Assembly (NCBI RefSeq): GCF_000719475.1
Contig: NZ_JOGO01000042.1
Coordinates: 1-54,277 of the forward strand
Direction of reading: 5' to 3'
DNA from: Streptomyces sp. NRRL F-5630
Lineage (GTDB): Bacteria; Actinomycetota; Actinomycetes; Streptomycetales; Streptomycetaceae
Length of the DNA stretch: 54,277 nt
Of the stretch, positions 9,696 through 17,616 are shown one piece after another. Under the pieces are notes generated by a model. The model was not told where the DNA came from. It was given only the letters and a program-made list of their open reading frames with translations, and did not search any database. The position numbers and the translations under genes were made by a program. Every line of letters starts with the position of its first letter. The stretch's first letter is position 1.

Positions 9696-9723
9696 GGAAC
9701 CAATCGATTCGCCCGACCGTCAC
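9696..9723 (+). promoter_or_regulatory. ECF sigma-factor-type promoter
   Basis: GGAACC (9696-9701) is followed after exactly 16 bases by CGTCAC (9718-9723), the spacing and sequence of promoters read by SigE-like extracytoplasmic-function sigma factors. A second GGAACC directly precedes it at 9690. It faces the membrane-protein gene at 9766, giving a leader of about 35 bases. The rest of the 558-base spacer (9208-9765) shows no gene I can support. Confidence 0.5.
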
Positions 9724-9765
9724 TTCCTGCGGCAAGGTGGACGAAAGGCGATGTAAGGCAGGTAG

Positions 9766-11028
9766 ATGCACAAGGAAGCCGTGAAGGGCGACACACCTCA
9801 CATACGCGGCGGACAGGCGTCCTCGGCTGAGGCGGTCGCCGATGAGCGAAAGCCCCCCAAGCGCTTCGACCTGAGTGTGCCCCAGGTGGCGGGCTCGGCC
9901 GTCGCCTCGGTCGCCGCCGCGATCGCCGCCTCCCAACTCGGTGTCTACGGCACGGTCATCGGCGCCGGGGTCATGAGCATCGTGGCGACGACCGGCGGCA
10001 GCGTCTTCCAGCACCTCTTCCGCAGAACGGGCGAGCAGCTCCGCGACGCGGCCGGGCAGGTCATCCCCCGGCACGGGATTCCGCACGACGGCGCCGGTGA
10101 GCCCGTACCGCCGACGTTCCTCGCGCACCCCGAGCGCCACCTCACGGAGGTCCCCGAGCCGCGCGCCGAGGCCAAGACCGTCCTGCCGTTGGCGGACGGC
10201 GATCCGACGACCGTCCTCCCGGCCGCCGACGCCGACCCGACCACGGTGCTTCCCGCCGCCGCGCCCCGCGACGACGCGACACGAGTGCTCCGTACCGGCC
10301 AGGAGCCCATCCCCGACGACGAGTCGCGCCTGCTGCCCGCGGTTCCGGCCGACGAGGCGACACGCCTGCTCGGGGCGGTCGCCGAGGACGACGCGACGCG
10401 CGTGCTCGGCGCCGCTCCCCGCAACGAGGCGACCCGCGCCCGCGCGGTGGCCCATGAGGACGACGCGACGCGCCTGCTCCGTCCCGCCACCGACCCGTAC
10501 AGCGCCCCCGTCACGCACCAGAGCCCCCGGAAGCTGCGCGGCTGGCGCAAGCCGCTGCTCACGGCCGTGGGCGTCTTCGCCGTCTCGATGGCGGGCATCA
10601 CGGGGTACGAACTCGTCGCGGGCCACTCGCTGAGCGGCGGCTCGGGCTCCACGATCAGCAAGCTCGGCGGCAACGGTGGCAGCCACCACCAAGCGCCCCC
10701 CGAGCAGCCGACGGGATCGCCCTCGACGAGCTCGACCGGCTCGACGGACGGGAACAAGGACGGCGCCACGTCCCCCACGCCGGGCGACAGCCCCTCGCCG
10801 GACGCGTCCTCGGGGAAGACGGGCGCGAGCAAGGACCCGAGCGCGCCGGGCGACGACACGAAGCAGCGCGACGAACAGAAGCCGTCCCCGAGCACGACCC
10901 CCGACCCGACCCGGTCGACCCCCGGCACGGGCCAGGAGTCGGGCGGGGGCACGGACTCCGGCACGGGTGACCAGGGCGACACGGGCCCGCAGCAGCCGGA
11001 GGAGGGCGCGGCCACGCCGACGCCCTGA
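9766..11028 (+). CDS. membrane protein with tandem DDATRVL-like repeats
   Basis: A 420-residue protein of unknown function. A short basic N-terminus is followed by two hydrophobic segments (about 42-63 and 66-85), a cytoplasmic stretch, and another membrane segment near 265-285 (LLTAVGVFAVSMAGITGY). Residues about 145-245 hold seven or eight degenerate 13-16-residue units built on DDATRVL, EATRLL or DPTTVLP. The C-terminal 130 residues are Ser/Thr/Pro/Gly-rich and probably extracytoplasmic and disordered. AAGGCAGG precedes the ATG. The regularly spaced Thr residues after acidic residues suggest phosphothreonine sites, which is inference only. Confidence 0.75.
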   Translation: MHKEAVKGDTPHIRGGQASSAEAVADERKPPKRFDLSVPQVAGSAVASVAAAIAASQLGVYGTVIGAGVMSIVATTGGSVFQHLFRRTGEQLRDAAGQVIPRHGIPHDGAGEPVPPTFLAHPERHLTEVPEPRAEAKTVLPLADGDPTTVLPAADADPTTVLPAAAPRDDATRVLRTGQEPIPDDESRLLPAVPADEATRLLGAVAEDDATRVLGAAPRNEATRARAVAHEDDATRLLRPATDPYSAPVTHQSPRKLRGWRKPLLTAVGVFAVSMAGITGYELVAGHSLSGGSGSTISKLGGNGGSHHQAPPEQPTGSPSTSSTGSTDGNKDGATSPTPGDSPSPDASSGKTGASKDPSAPGDDTKQRDEQKPSPSTTPDPTRSTPGTGQESGGGTDSGTGDQGDTGPQQPEEGAATPTP

Positions 11029-11056
11029 GCCCCCCGCCCGCCGGTCCACGAGGAAC

Positions 11057-11098
11057 GGAGCCTCCGTCCGCCCCGCACAGGGGGCCGACGGGGGCTCC
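11057..11098. terminator. bidirectional hairpin terminator
   Basis: GGAGCCTCCGTC (11057-11068) pairs over 12 bases, with one G-U, with GACGGGGGCTCC (11087-11098). An inner CCCC/GGGG stem adds stability. It lies between the convergent repeat-protein and lactone-oxidase genes. Confidence 0.65.
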
Positions 11099-11155
11099 GC
11101 CGCGTGGGCGCGGAAGCGCGGGGGTACGACGGTCGGGTCGCCTCGTACCGCCCCC

Positions 11156-12571
11156 TCAGTCCCCCAGTACCCGCCGCAGATACGGGTTCGCGAAGAGGCG
11201 ATCGGGGTCGAGGCGGTCGCGGACGGCGGTGAACTCGGCGAAGCGGGGGTACGCCTCGGCGAGGTGGGCCGCCTCGCGGGTGTGGACCTTGCCCCAGTGG
11301 GGGCGGCCCGCGTGTGCCGTGAAGATCTTCTCCGCCGCCGTGAAGTACTCGCGGTACGGCGTGCCCCGGTACATGTGGACCGCTATGTAGCCCGTGTCGC
11401 GACCGTTCGCCGTGGAGAGGGCGAGGTCGTCGGCGGGGGCGTTGCGCACCTCGACCGGGAAGCTCACCCGCAGGCGCGAGCGCTCGATCATCGCCTTCAG
11501 CTCGCGCAGCACCGCGGGAACCTCGGCGCGCGGTACCGCGTACTCCATCTCCACGAACCGCACCCGGCGCGGGCTCGTGTACACCTTGTACGGAATGTCC
11601 GTGTACGTGCGTGCCGAGAGTGCCCGGCTGGAGAGGCGGGCCACCGCCGGGATGGTCGCGGGGACCGCGCGGCCCAGGGAGTTGACCGCCTGGAAGAGGT
11701 CGTTGGAGAGGAACTCGTCCTCGAACCAGCCGCTGAGCTTCTTGAGGGGGCGTGCCGGTCCCTGGCTGCGGTTGTTGCGCTTGGTGTTGGTCCTCTCGGT
11801 ATGCGGGAACCAGTAGAACTCGAAATGCTCGTTCTCGGTCACGAGTTGTTCGTACTCGGCGAGGACGCGGTCGAGCGGCATCGGTTCCTCGCGCGCGGTG
11901 AGCAGGAAGACCGGCTCGATACGGAAGGTGAGGGCGGTGAGGACGCCGAGCGCGCCGAGGCCGATCCGGCCGGCGGCGAAGACGTCCGCGTTCTCCTCCG
12001 GCGTGCAGTGCAGGAGCGTGCCGTCGGCCGTGAGGAGTTCGAAGCCCGCCAGTTGCGCGGCGATCGAGGCGGAGTCGCGCCCCGTGCCGTGCGTGCCCGT
12101 GCTGACCGCGCCCGCGACGGTCTGCTCCATGATGTCGCCCATGTTGGTGAGGGAGAGCCCCTCGCGGGCGAGCGCGGCGTTGAGGCGCTTGAGCGGGGTG
12201 CCCGCCTCGACCGTGATCGTCATGGCCTCGCGGTCGATGTGCCGGATGCCCGTGAGGAGCCGCGGGCGGACGAGGACGCCGTCCGTCGCGGAGATCGCGG
12301 TGAAGGAGTGCCCCGTACCCGCCGGTTTGACCGTGAGCCCCTGCCCGGCCGCGCGGCGCAGCACCCCGGCCAGTTCCTCGACCGAGGCGGGGCTCTCCTC
12401 GCGGGCCGGGCTCGCCGTGATGTTGCCGCCCCAGTTACGCCAGGTCCCGCTCCGCCGCGCCGTCTCCGGCGCGCTCCGGGGCCGCGGGACCACCGGCGGT
12501 GTCCCGGCCGGTTCCGCTCCCCGTGCTTCCCGTGTCTCCTTCGCCCCCGGCACTGCCCGCTCGCTGCTCAT
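11156..12571 (-). CDS. D-arabinono-1,4-lactone oxidase-type FAD oxidoreductase
   Basis: A 471-residue flavoprotein. The FAD-binding PCMH domain occupies about residues 55-225 and includes PAGTGHSFTAIS, where the His of GHS is the usual covalent FAD site. The C-terminal ALO domain ends with the HWGKVH motif. Family members oxidise aldonolactones or alditols with oxygen; the physiological substrate in Streptomyces is not certain. GGGAGGGG precedes the ATG at 12571. That start overlaps the upstream MFS gene by 137 bases, so a GTG start nearer residue 28 is an alternative. Confidence 0.85.
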   Translation of the reverse strand: MSSERAVPGAKETREARGAEPAGTPPVVPRPRSAPETARRSGTWRNWGGNITASPAREESPASVEELAGVLRRAAGQGLTVKPAGTGHSFTAISATDGVLVRPRLLTGIRHIDREAMTITVEAGTPLKRLNAALAREGLSLTNMGDIMEQTVAGAVSTGTHGTGRDSASIAAQLAGFELLTADGTLLHCTPEENADVFAAGRIGLGALGVLTALTFRIEPVFLLTAREEPMPLDRVLAEYEQLVTENEHFEFYWFPHTERTNTKRNNRSQGPARPLKKLSGWFEDEFLSNDLFQAVNSLGRAVPATIPAVARLSSRALSARTYTDIPYKVYTSPRRVRFVEMEYAVPRAEVPAVLRELKAMIERSRLRVSFPVEVRNAPADDLALSTANGRDTGYIAVHMYRGTPYREYFTAAEKIFTAHAGRPHWGKVHTREAAHLAEAYPRFAEFTAVRDRLDPDRLFANPYLRRVLGD

Positions 12572-13775
12572 CCTGTGCCCCTCCCGGCCGCGGAACCGGC
12601 TTGTTGAGCCGGTGGTACCCCAGGAACGCCACCACGACCGCGACCGCCCCGGCAACCCCCGGGACGGCGTATCCCGCCTTCGGCCCCGAGGCGTCGATGA
12701 CCCAGCCCGCCACGGAGGAGCCGAGCGCCACACCGACGGCGAGGCCCGTGCTCACCCAGGTCATGCCCTCGGTGAGCTTCGCCCGGGGCACGTGCCGCTC
12801 GACGAGGGCCATCGTCGTGGTCATCGTGGGAGCGATCGTCAGGCCCGCGAAGAACAGCGCCACGGCCAGGAACGGCAGGTTCCCGACCAGTTGGAGCGGG
12901 ATCATGCTGACGCCCACCAGGCAGACCCCGAGGAGCCAGCGCCGCGCGGGCGGCCGGGTGAAGTGGAAGAGACCGAAGACCGCGCCCGCGAGGCAGGAGC
13001 CGAGCGCGTAGACGGCGAGGACGAGGCTCGCCGCGGCCTTGTGCCCCCGGTCCTCGGCGAAGGCGACCGTGACGACGTCGATCGCGCCGAACATGACCCC
13101 GGTCGACACGAAGGTGAGCACGAGGACCCGCAGTCCCACCGAGCGCATGGCGCTGCCGCGCTCGTGCTGCCCGGCCGGGTGCACCGCCGGTTCCGTGGCC
13201 TTCTGCCCGGAGAGCCAGAAGACGCCGACGGCGAGGAAGCAGCCCGCGAGGAGCGGTCCCGCCTCGGGGAACCACGCCGTGCACAGGCCGATCGAGATGA
13301 TCGGCCCGAGGACGAAGCACACCTCGTCGACGACCGACTCGAAGGAGTACGCCGTGTGCAGCATGCGCGGCTCGTCGCGGTAGAGCGCCGCCCAGCGCGA
13401 ACGCACCATCGAGCCCACGCTCGGTACACAGCCGATCCCCGCCGCGAAGACGAAGAGCGTCCAGTCCGGCGCCTCGTACACCGTCGCGAGCAGGAGCCCC
13501 GCCGTCGCGGCGAGCCCGATGAGCGTCGCGGGCCGCAGCACCCGGCGCTGCCCGTGCCGGTCCACGAGCCGCGAGAGCTGGGGGCCGAGCACCGCGGCGG
13601 CGAGCGCGATCGTCGCCGAGAGCCCGCCGGCGAGCCCGTACCGGCCCGTGAGCTGGGAGATCATCGTGACGACGCCGATCCCCATCATCGCGAGCGGCAG
13701 CCGCCCGATGAGCCCCGCCGCCGAGAAGGAAAGGGTGCCGGGCGCGCGGAAGATCGCGCGGTAGGGGCTGGGCAA
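12435..13775 (-). CDS. MFS transporter
   Basis: A 446-residue major facilitator superfamily protein with about 12 hydrophobic segments and the loop motif RLVDRHGQRRVLRP between helices 2 and 3. The start is probably TTG at 13775 (PSPYRAIFRAPG), preceded by GGAG at a good spacing. The last 45 residues, after HRLNKPVPRPGG, are a Gly/Ala/Glu/Thr-rich tail overlapping the lactone-oxidase start. It is probably a drug or metabolite exporter. It forms an operon with the oxidase and diverges from the ferrochelatase gene; the 280-base spacer holds no gene. Confidence 0.85.
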   Translation of the reverse strand: MPSPYRAIFRAPGTLSFSAAGLIGRLPLAMMGIGVVTMISQLTGRYGLAGGLSATIALAAAVLGPQLSRLVDRHGQRRVLRPATLIGLAATAGLLLATVYEAPDWTLFVFAAGIGCVPSVGSMVRSRWAALYRDEPRMLHTAYSFESVVDEVCFVLGPIISIGLCTAWFPEAGPLLAGCFLAVGVFWLSGQKATEPAVHPAGQHERGSAMRSVGLRVLVLTFVSTGVMFGAIDVVTVAFAEDRGHKAAASLVLAVYALGSCLAGAVFGLFHFTRPPARRWLLGVCLVGVSMIPLQLVGNLPFLAVALFFAGLTIAPTMTTTMALVERHVPRAKLTEGMTWVSTGLAVGVALGSSVAGWVIDASGPKAGYAVPGVAGAVAVVVAFLGYHRLNKPVPRPGGAQDEQRAGSAGGEGDTGSTGSGTGRDTAGGPAAPERAGDGAAERDLA

Positions 13776-14044
13776 GGCGGGCTCCGGGCAGGCGTACGGG
13801 CACAGGACGGACGGCGCCGACGTGTGCGGGAGGGGGGCGGGAGGACTGGGGGTAAGCAGTGAACCCGGCTCGGTGAGCTTACGCAGTCGTGCGGTTTTTC
13901 GCACGGGCGTTGTGGGGGCGGAACGGAGGACGGGACGCCGGAGGCGCGGACGAGCAGGGGAGGGCCGGGGCGCGGGGGGTCCGGCTCGTCCCGCGCGGGA
14001 GCGGACACGCGCGGGGCGGGCATCGTGCGCCCCGCCGCTGGTGG

Positions 14045-14050
14045 CAGGAT
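14045..14050 (+). promoter_or_regulatory. CAGGAT -10 box before ferrochelatase
   Basis: CAGGAT has seven bases between it and the ATG at 14058. A weak GGAG sits between them but too close to the start to serve as a normal ribosome site, so a leaderless transcript is likely. Confidence 0.4.
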
Positions 14051-14057
14051 CGGAGCC

Positions 14058-15185
14058 ATGGCCGAAGCTCTCGATCCCACCGCCCGGGGTGCCGCCCCCT
14101 ACGACGCCCTCCTGCTGCTCTCCTTCGGCGGCCCCGAAGGACCCGAGGACGTCGTCCCCTTCCTGGAGAACGTGACGCGAGGGCGGGGCATCCCCCGCGA
14201 ACGGCTCAAGGAAGTCGGGCAGCACTACTTCCTCTTCGGCGGCGTCAGCCCGATCAACGGCCAGAACCGCGAACTGCTCGAAGCGCTGCGCACCGACTTC
14301 GCCGGGCACGGCCTCGACCTGCCCGTCTACTGGGGCAACCGCAACTGGGCCCCCTACCTCACCGACACGCTCCGCGAGATGGCCGAGGACGGCCGTCGCC
14401 GCATCGCCGTCCTGTGCACGAGCGCCTACGCCTCCTACTCCGGCTGCCGCCAGTACCGCGAGAACCTCGCCGACGCGCTCGCCACCCTGGAGGCCGAGGG
14501 CATTCAGGCGCCGGCCGTCGACAAACTGCGGCACTACTTCAACCACCCCGGTTTCATCGAGCCCATCGTCGACGGCGTCCTGCGCTCCCTCGCGGATCTT
14601 CCCGAGGACGTACGGGACCGCGCGCACCTCGCCTTCACGACGCACTCCATCCCCGTCTCGGCCGCCGACACCTCGGGCGCCCCCGACGCGCACGGCGACG
14701 GCGGCGCCTACGTCAAGGAGCACCTCGACGTCGCGGCGCTCATCCACGCCGCCGTGCGCGAACGGACCGGCGTCGACCACGAGTGGCGCCTCGTCTACCA
14801 GTCCCGCAGCGGCGCCCCGCACATCCCCTGGCTGGAGCCCGACATCTGCGACCACCTGGAGGCGGAGCACGAGGCCGGGGTCCCGGCGGTCGTCATGGTG
14901 CCGATCGGCTTCGTGTCGGACCACATGGAGGTCCTCTACGACCTCGACACGGAGGCGACGGCGAAGGCGGCGGAGCTGGGGCTGCCGGTGCGGAGGTCCC
15001 CGACGGTGGGCAGCGATCCGAGGTTCGCGGCGGCGGTGCGGGACCTGGTGCTGGAGCGGGCCGCCACGGAGCGGGGGGAGAGCCCCGCGCGGTGCGCGCT
15101 CGGCGCGCTGGGCGCCAGCCACGACGTGTGTCCCGTCGGGTGCTGCCCGGCGCGGACGCCCCGCCCCGCGGCGGCCGGGGCGTAG
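14058..15185 (+). CDS. hemH: ferrochelatase (coproporphyrin III type)
   Basis: A 375-residue enzyme that inserts ferrous iron into the porphyrin. In actinobacteria this acts on coproporphyrin III, so cpfC is the more precise name. Motifs seen are [11 protein letters not shown] near the N-terminus, [15 protein letters not shown], the metal-site His in [23 protein letters not shown] and [16 protein letters not shown]. The internal Cys in [10 protein letters not shown] together with the C-terminal DVCPVGCCP cluster matches the 2Fe-2S ligand pattern of actinobacterial ferrochelatases. The protein is cytoplasmic or peripherally membrane-associated. Confidence 0.93.
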   Translation: MAEALDPTARGAAPYDALLLLSFGGPEGPEDVVPFLENVTRGRGIPRERLKEVGQHYFLFGGVSPINGQNRELLEALRTDFAGHGLDLPVYWGNRNWAPYLTDTLREMAEDGRRRIAVLCTSAYASYSGCRQYRENLADALATLEAEGIQAPAVDKLRHYFNHPGFIEPIVDGVLRSLADLPEDVRDRAHLAFTTHSIPVSAADTSGAPDAHGDGGAYVKEHLDVAALIHAAVRERTGVDHEWRLVYQSRSGAPHIPWLEPDICDHLEAEHEAGVPAVVMVPIGFVSDHMEVLYDLDTEATAKAAELGLPVRRSPTVGSDPRFAAAVRDLVLERAATERGESPARCALGALGASHDVCPVGCCPARTPRPAAAGA

Positions 15186-15364
15186 GACGTGCCCGGGGTT
15201 CCGGTGGGCCGCGTCCGGGAACCCGCTGCCTGTATCCCCGGCCCTCGGCCGGGCGGCCCCCGCCGGGCCGCGCTCGCGGTCCCGCGACGCCGGATCTCCC
15301 CGCCCCGTGCGGCGGGAGCGCCCGGACCAGGGGCGCCGAGGAATCAGCTCGACATTGGAGAAAC

Positions 15365-16165
15365 GTGACTGACAAGCTCGCCCAGGAACTGCTGCCCCTC
15401 GCGCTCGAAGCCGCCCGCCGGGCCGGTGCGTTCCTGCGGGACTCGCGGCCCGCCGATCTGGGTGTCGCCGCGACCAAGACGAGTCCCGTCGACGTCGTGA
15501 CCGAGATGGACCTCGCCTCCGAGAAGCTCATCACTGACTTCCTCGCCGAGCACAGGCCCGAGGACGGCGTGCTCGGGGAGGAGGGGGCGAGCCGCGAGGG
15601 GACGAGTGGCGTGCGGTGGGTCGTCGATCCCGTGGACGGGACGGTGAACTACCTCTACGGCCTGCCGAACTGGTGTGTCTCGATCGCGGCCCAGAAGGAC
15701 GGCGAGACGATCGTCGGTGTCGTGGACGCGCCCGCGCGCGGTGAGGTCTCCCACGCGGTACGGGGCGGCGGGGCCTGGCTCGGGGAGCGGGCGCTGCGCG
15801 TGCGGCCCCCGGCCGAGGAGGGACGGGCGCTCATCGGGACCGGCTTCGGCTACCTCGCCGAGCGCCGGGCCCATCAGGCCGAGGTCATCGCCGGGCTCAT
15901 CACCTCGGTCCGCGACATCCGGCGCGGCGGCTCGGCCGCGATCGACCTGTGCGACGTCGCCGCCGGGCGGCTCGACGCGTACTACGAGCGCGGCCTCAAC
16001 CCCTGGGACTACGCGGCCGGCGACCTCATCGCCCGCGAGGCGGGCGCCCTCACCGGCGGCCGCCCCGGCCGGCCGCTGAGCCCCGAGCTGACCGTCGCAG
16101 CCCCTCCCGGTCTCTTCGAGAGCCTCCAGGCCCGCCTGGAGGAGCTGGGCGCCTGGCACGACTGA
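15365..16165 (+). CDS. inositol monophosphatase family protein
   Basis: A 266-residue Mg-dependent phosphatase. It has the three family signatures: LGEEGAS (metal ligand Glu), WVVDPVDGTVNYLYG (metal site and catalytic Thr) and GLNPWDYAAGDLIAREAG near the C-terminus. It may act on inositol-1-phosphate, histidinol-phosphate or another small phosphate ester; the sequence does not decide. The GTG start follows TTGGAG at five bases. The 179-base spacer before it shows no further gene. Confidence 0.88.
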   Translation: MTDKLAQELLPLALEAARRAGAFLRDSRPADLGVAATKTSPVDVVTEMDLASEKLITDFLAEHRPEDGVLGEEGASREGTSGVRWVVDPVDGTVNYLYGLPNWCVSIAAQKDGETIVGVVDAPARGEVSHAVRGGGAWLGERALRVRPPAEEGRALIGTGFGYLAERRAHQAEVIAGLITSVRDIRRGGSAAIDLCDVAAGRLDAYYERGLNPWDYAAGDLIAREAGALTGGRPGRPLSPELTVAAPPGLFESLQARLEELGAWHD

Positions 16166-16182
16166 GCGCGGGCCGGGGCAGG

Positions 16183-16221
16183 CGAAGGGGCCGGTACGCG
16201 GAGTGCGTACCGGCCCCTTCG
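16183..16221. terminator. perfect 17-bp bidirectional terminator
   Basis: CGAAGGGGCCGGTACGC (16183-16199) and its exact inverse (16205-16221) surround the loop GGAGT. It serves the convergent inositol monophosphatase and the small gene at 16280-16489. Confidence 0.8.
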
Positions 16222-16279
16222 CTCGCGCGACGTACGGGACGTGACACGGCTCGGGCGGCGGCCGGGGAGCCGCCGCCGC

Positions 16280-16489
16280 TCAGGCGTGCTGGACCGGGCG
16301 GGACGGCGCGTGGTCGGCGGCCTGCACGGCGTCGAAGTCGACTCCGTACTCGGCGGCGAGCCGGCGCAGGTCGTCCAGGTCCGATTCGTCCACATCCACC
16401 AGGAAGTCGTCGCCGCTGCGACGCGCCTGGTCGAGGTCGGACTTGGTGTTCCTTATGCGCTGGAGCAGCGCGGCGGTGAAAGCGTCCAT
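16280..16489 (-). CDS. small hypothetical protein (69 aa)
   Basis: A short acidic, helical, cytoplasmic protein starting MDAFTAALLQRIRNTKSDL, with an Asp-rich centre (VDVDESDLDDL). AGGGGG stands seven bases before the ATG at 16489, and the third codon positions are strongly G/C, so the gene is probably real. I do not recognise a family with known function. It converges with the inositol monophosphatase gene at a strong shared terminator. Confidence 0.65.
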   Translation of the reverse strand: MDAFTAALLQRIRNTKSDLDQARRSGDDFLVDVDESDLDDLRRLAAEYGVDFDAVQAADHAPSRPVQHA

Positions 16490-16577
16490 GGTGCGCCCCC
16501 TCGTCATGGTCGTGGGTCGGCGGCACGGGGTGTGCCAGACAGGGGCGGTCAGCCGGTGCCGCTCGGCTCAAAGCGGA

Positions 16578-16602
16578 GCGGCACGCCGTGAAGGCGTGCC
16601 GC
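16578..16602. promoter_or_regulatory. 10-bp inverted repeat in the cutR upstream spacer
   Basis: GCGGCACGCC (16578-16587) pairs perfectly with GGCGTGCCGC (16593-16602) around GTGAA. It lies in the 466-base spacer between the small minus-strand gene and cutR. It could attenuate transcription in either direction; no protein is known to bind it from sequence alone. Confidence 0.35.
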
Positions 16603-16808
16603 GTACCGGACGTGATCGCGGGGTGTCCTCGGGTCATCCCCAGTGCGCCCGTCCCGGAAACCTCCGCATCCGGTAGTCGCGCGAATTCGTGGACGGATAC
16701 ACGGTTTTTCCCCGGCGGTCGCGCCAGGTTTCCACCGCGTACGTTCCGTGATCACGCGCCGCGCGGCCCGCCGCCCGCGGCGGTGCACGGCCAGTGATAA
16801 GGCGTGGC

Positions 16809-16818
16809 TAAGCGCTTA
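16809..16818. promoter_or_regulatory. TAAGCGCTTA palindrome upstream of cutR
   Basis: A perfect 10-base palindrome lies about 140 bases before the cutR start. It stands out as A/T-containing in very G/C-rich DNA and is a candidate operator, possibly for CutR itself. Confidence 0.25.
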
Positions 16819-16955
16819 CCGCCGGTTTATGGCCGAAAGGGGCAGGATGGAGGCTCCACTACTGTCGTCGGGCGCGTCCCGTCACCCGTCCCGTACCGGG
16901 CGGGTGGGCGCGCCGCGTCCCCGTGCCGGGGACGTCCAGGGAAAGGACCAGCCAC

Positions 16956-17609
16956 GTGCGCGTACTCGTCGTCGAGGACGAGCAGTTGCTCGCCGATGCG
17001 GTGGCCACCGGCCTGCGCCGGGAGGCCATGGCGGTCGACGTCGTGTACGACGGAGCCGCGGCCCTGGAGCGCGTCGAGGTCAACGACTACGACGTGCTCG
17101 TGCTCGACCGCGACCTCCCCCTCGTGCACGGCGACGACGTCTGCCGCCGCGTCGTCGAGCTGGGCCTGCCCACCCGGGTCCTCATGCTCACCGCCTCGGG
17201 GGACGTCAGCGACCGGGTCGAGGGCCTGGAGCTGGGCGCCGACGACTACCTGCCCAAGCCCTTCGCCTTCAGCGAGCTGATCGCCCGCGTCCGCGCCCTC
17301 GGCAGGCGTACGAGCGTGCCGCTGCCGCCGGTCCTGGAGCGGGCCGGGATCAAGCTCGACCCCAACCGCAGGGAGGTCTTCCGCGACGGCAGGGAGATCC
17401 AGCTCGCGCCCAAGGAGTTCGCCGTCCTCGAAGTGCTCATGCGCAGCGAGGGCGCGGTCGTCTCCGCCGAACAGCTCCTGGAGAAGGCGTGGGACGAGAA
17501 CACCGACCCCTTCACCAACGTCGTCCGTGTCACCGTGATGACCCTGCGCCGCAAGCTCGGTGAGCCCGCCGTCATCGTGACCGTCCCCGGCTCCGGCTAC
17601 CGGATCTGA
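16956..17609 (+). CDS. cutR: two-component response regulator CutR
   Basis: A 217-residue OmpR/PhoB-family regulator. The receiver domain (1-115) carries the acidic pair VVEDE, the phospho-acceptor Asp51 (VLDRDLPLVHGD) and the Lys of LPKPF. The winged-helix domain (about 125-215) contains VVRVTVMTLRRKLGEP and ends GSGYRI. Length and sequence match CutR, named from Streptomyces lividans copper-related suppressors and later tied to secretion stress. The GTG start is preceded by AAAGGA. cutS begins seven bases after its stop. Confidence 0.88.
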   Translation: MRVLVVEDEQLLADAVATGLRREAMAVDVVYDGAAALERVEVNDYDVLVLDRDLPLVHGDDVCRRVVELGLPTRVLMLTASGDVSDRVEGLELGADDYLPKPFAFSELIARVRALGRRTSVPLPPVLERAGIKLDPNRREVFRDGREIQLAPKEFAVLEVLMRSEGAVVSAEQLLEKAWDENTDPFTNVVRVTVMTLRRKLGEPAVIVTVPGSGYRI

Positions 17610-17616
17610 GTCCCCC

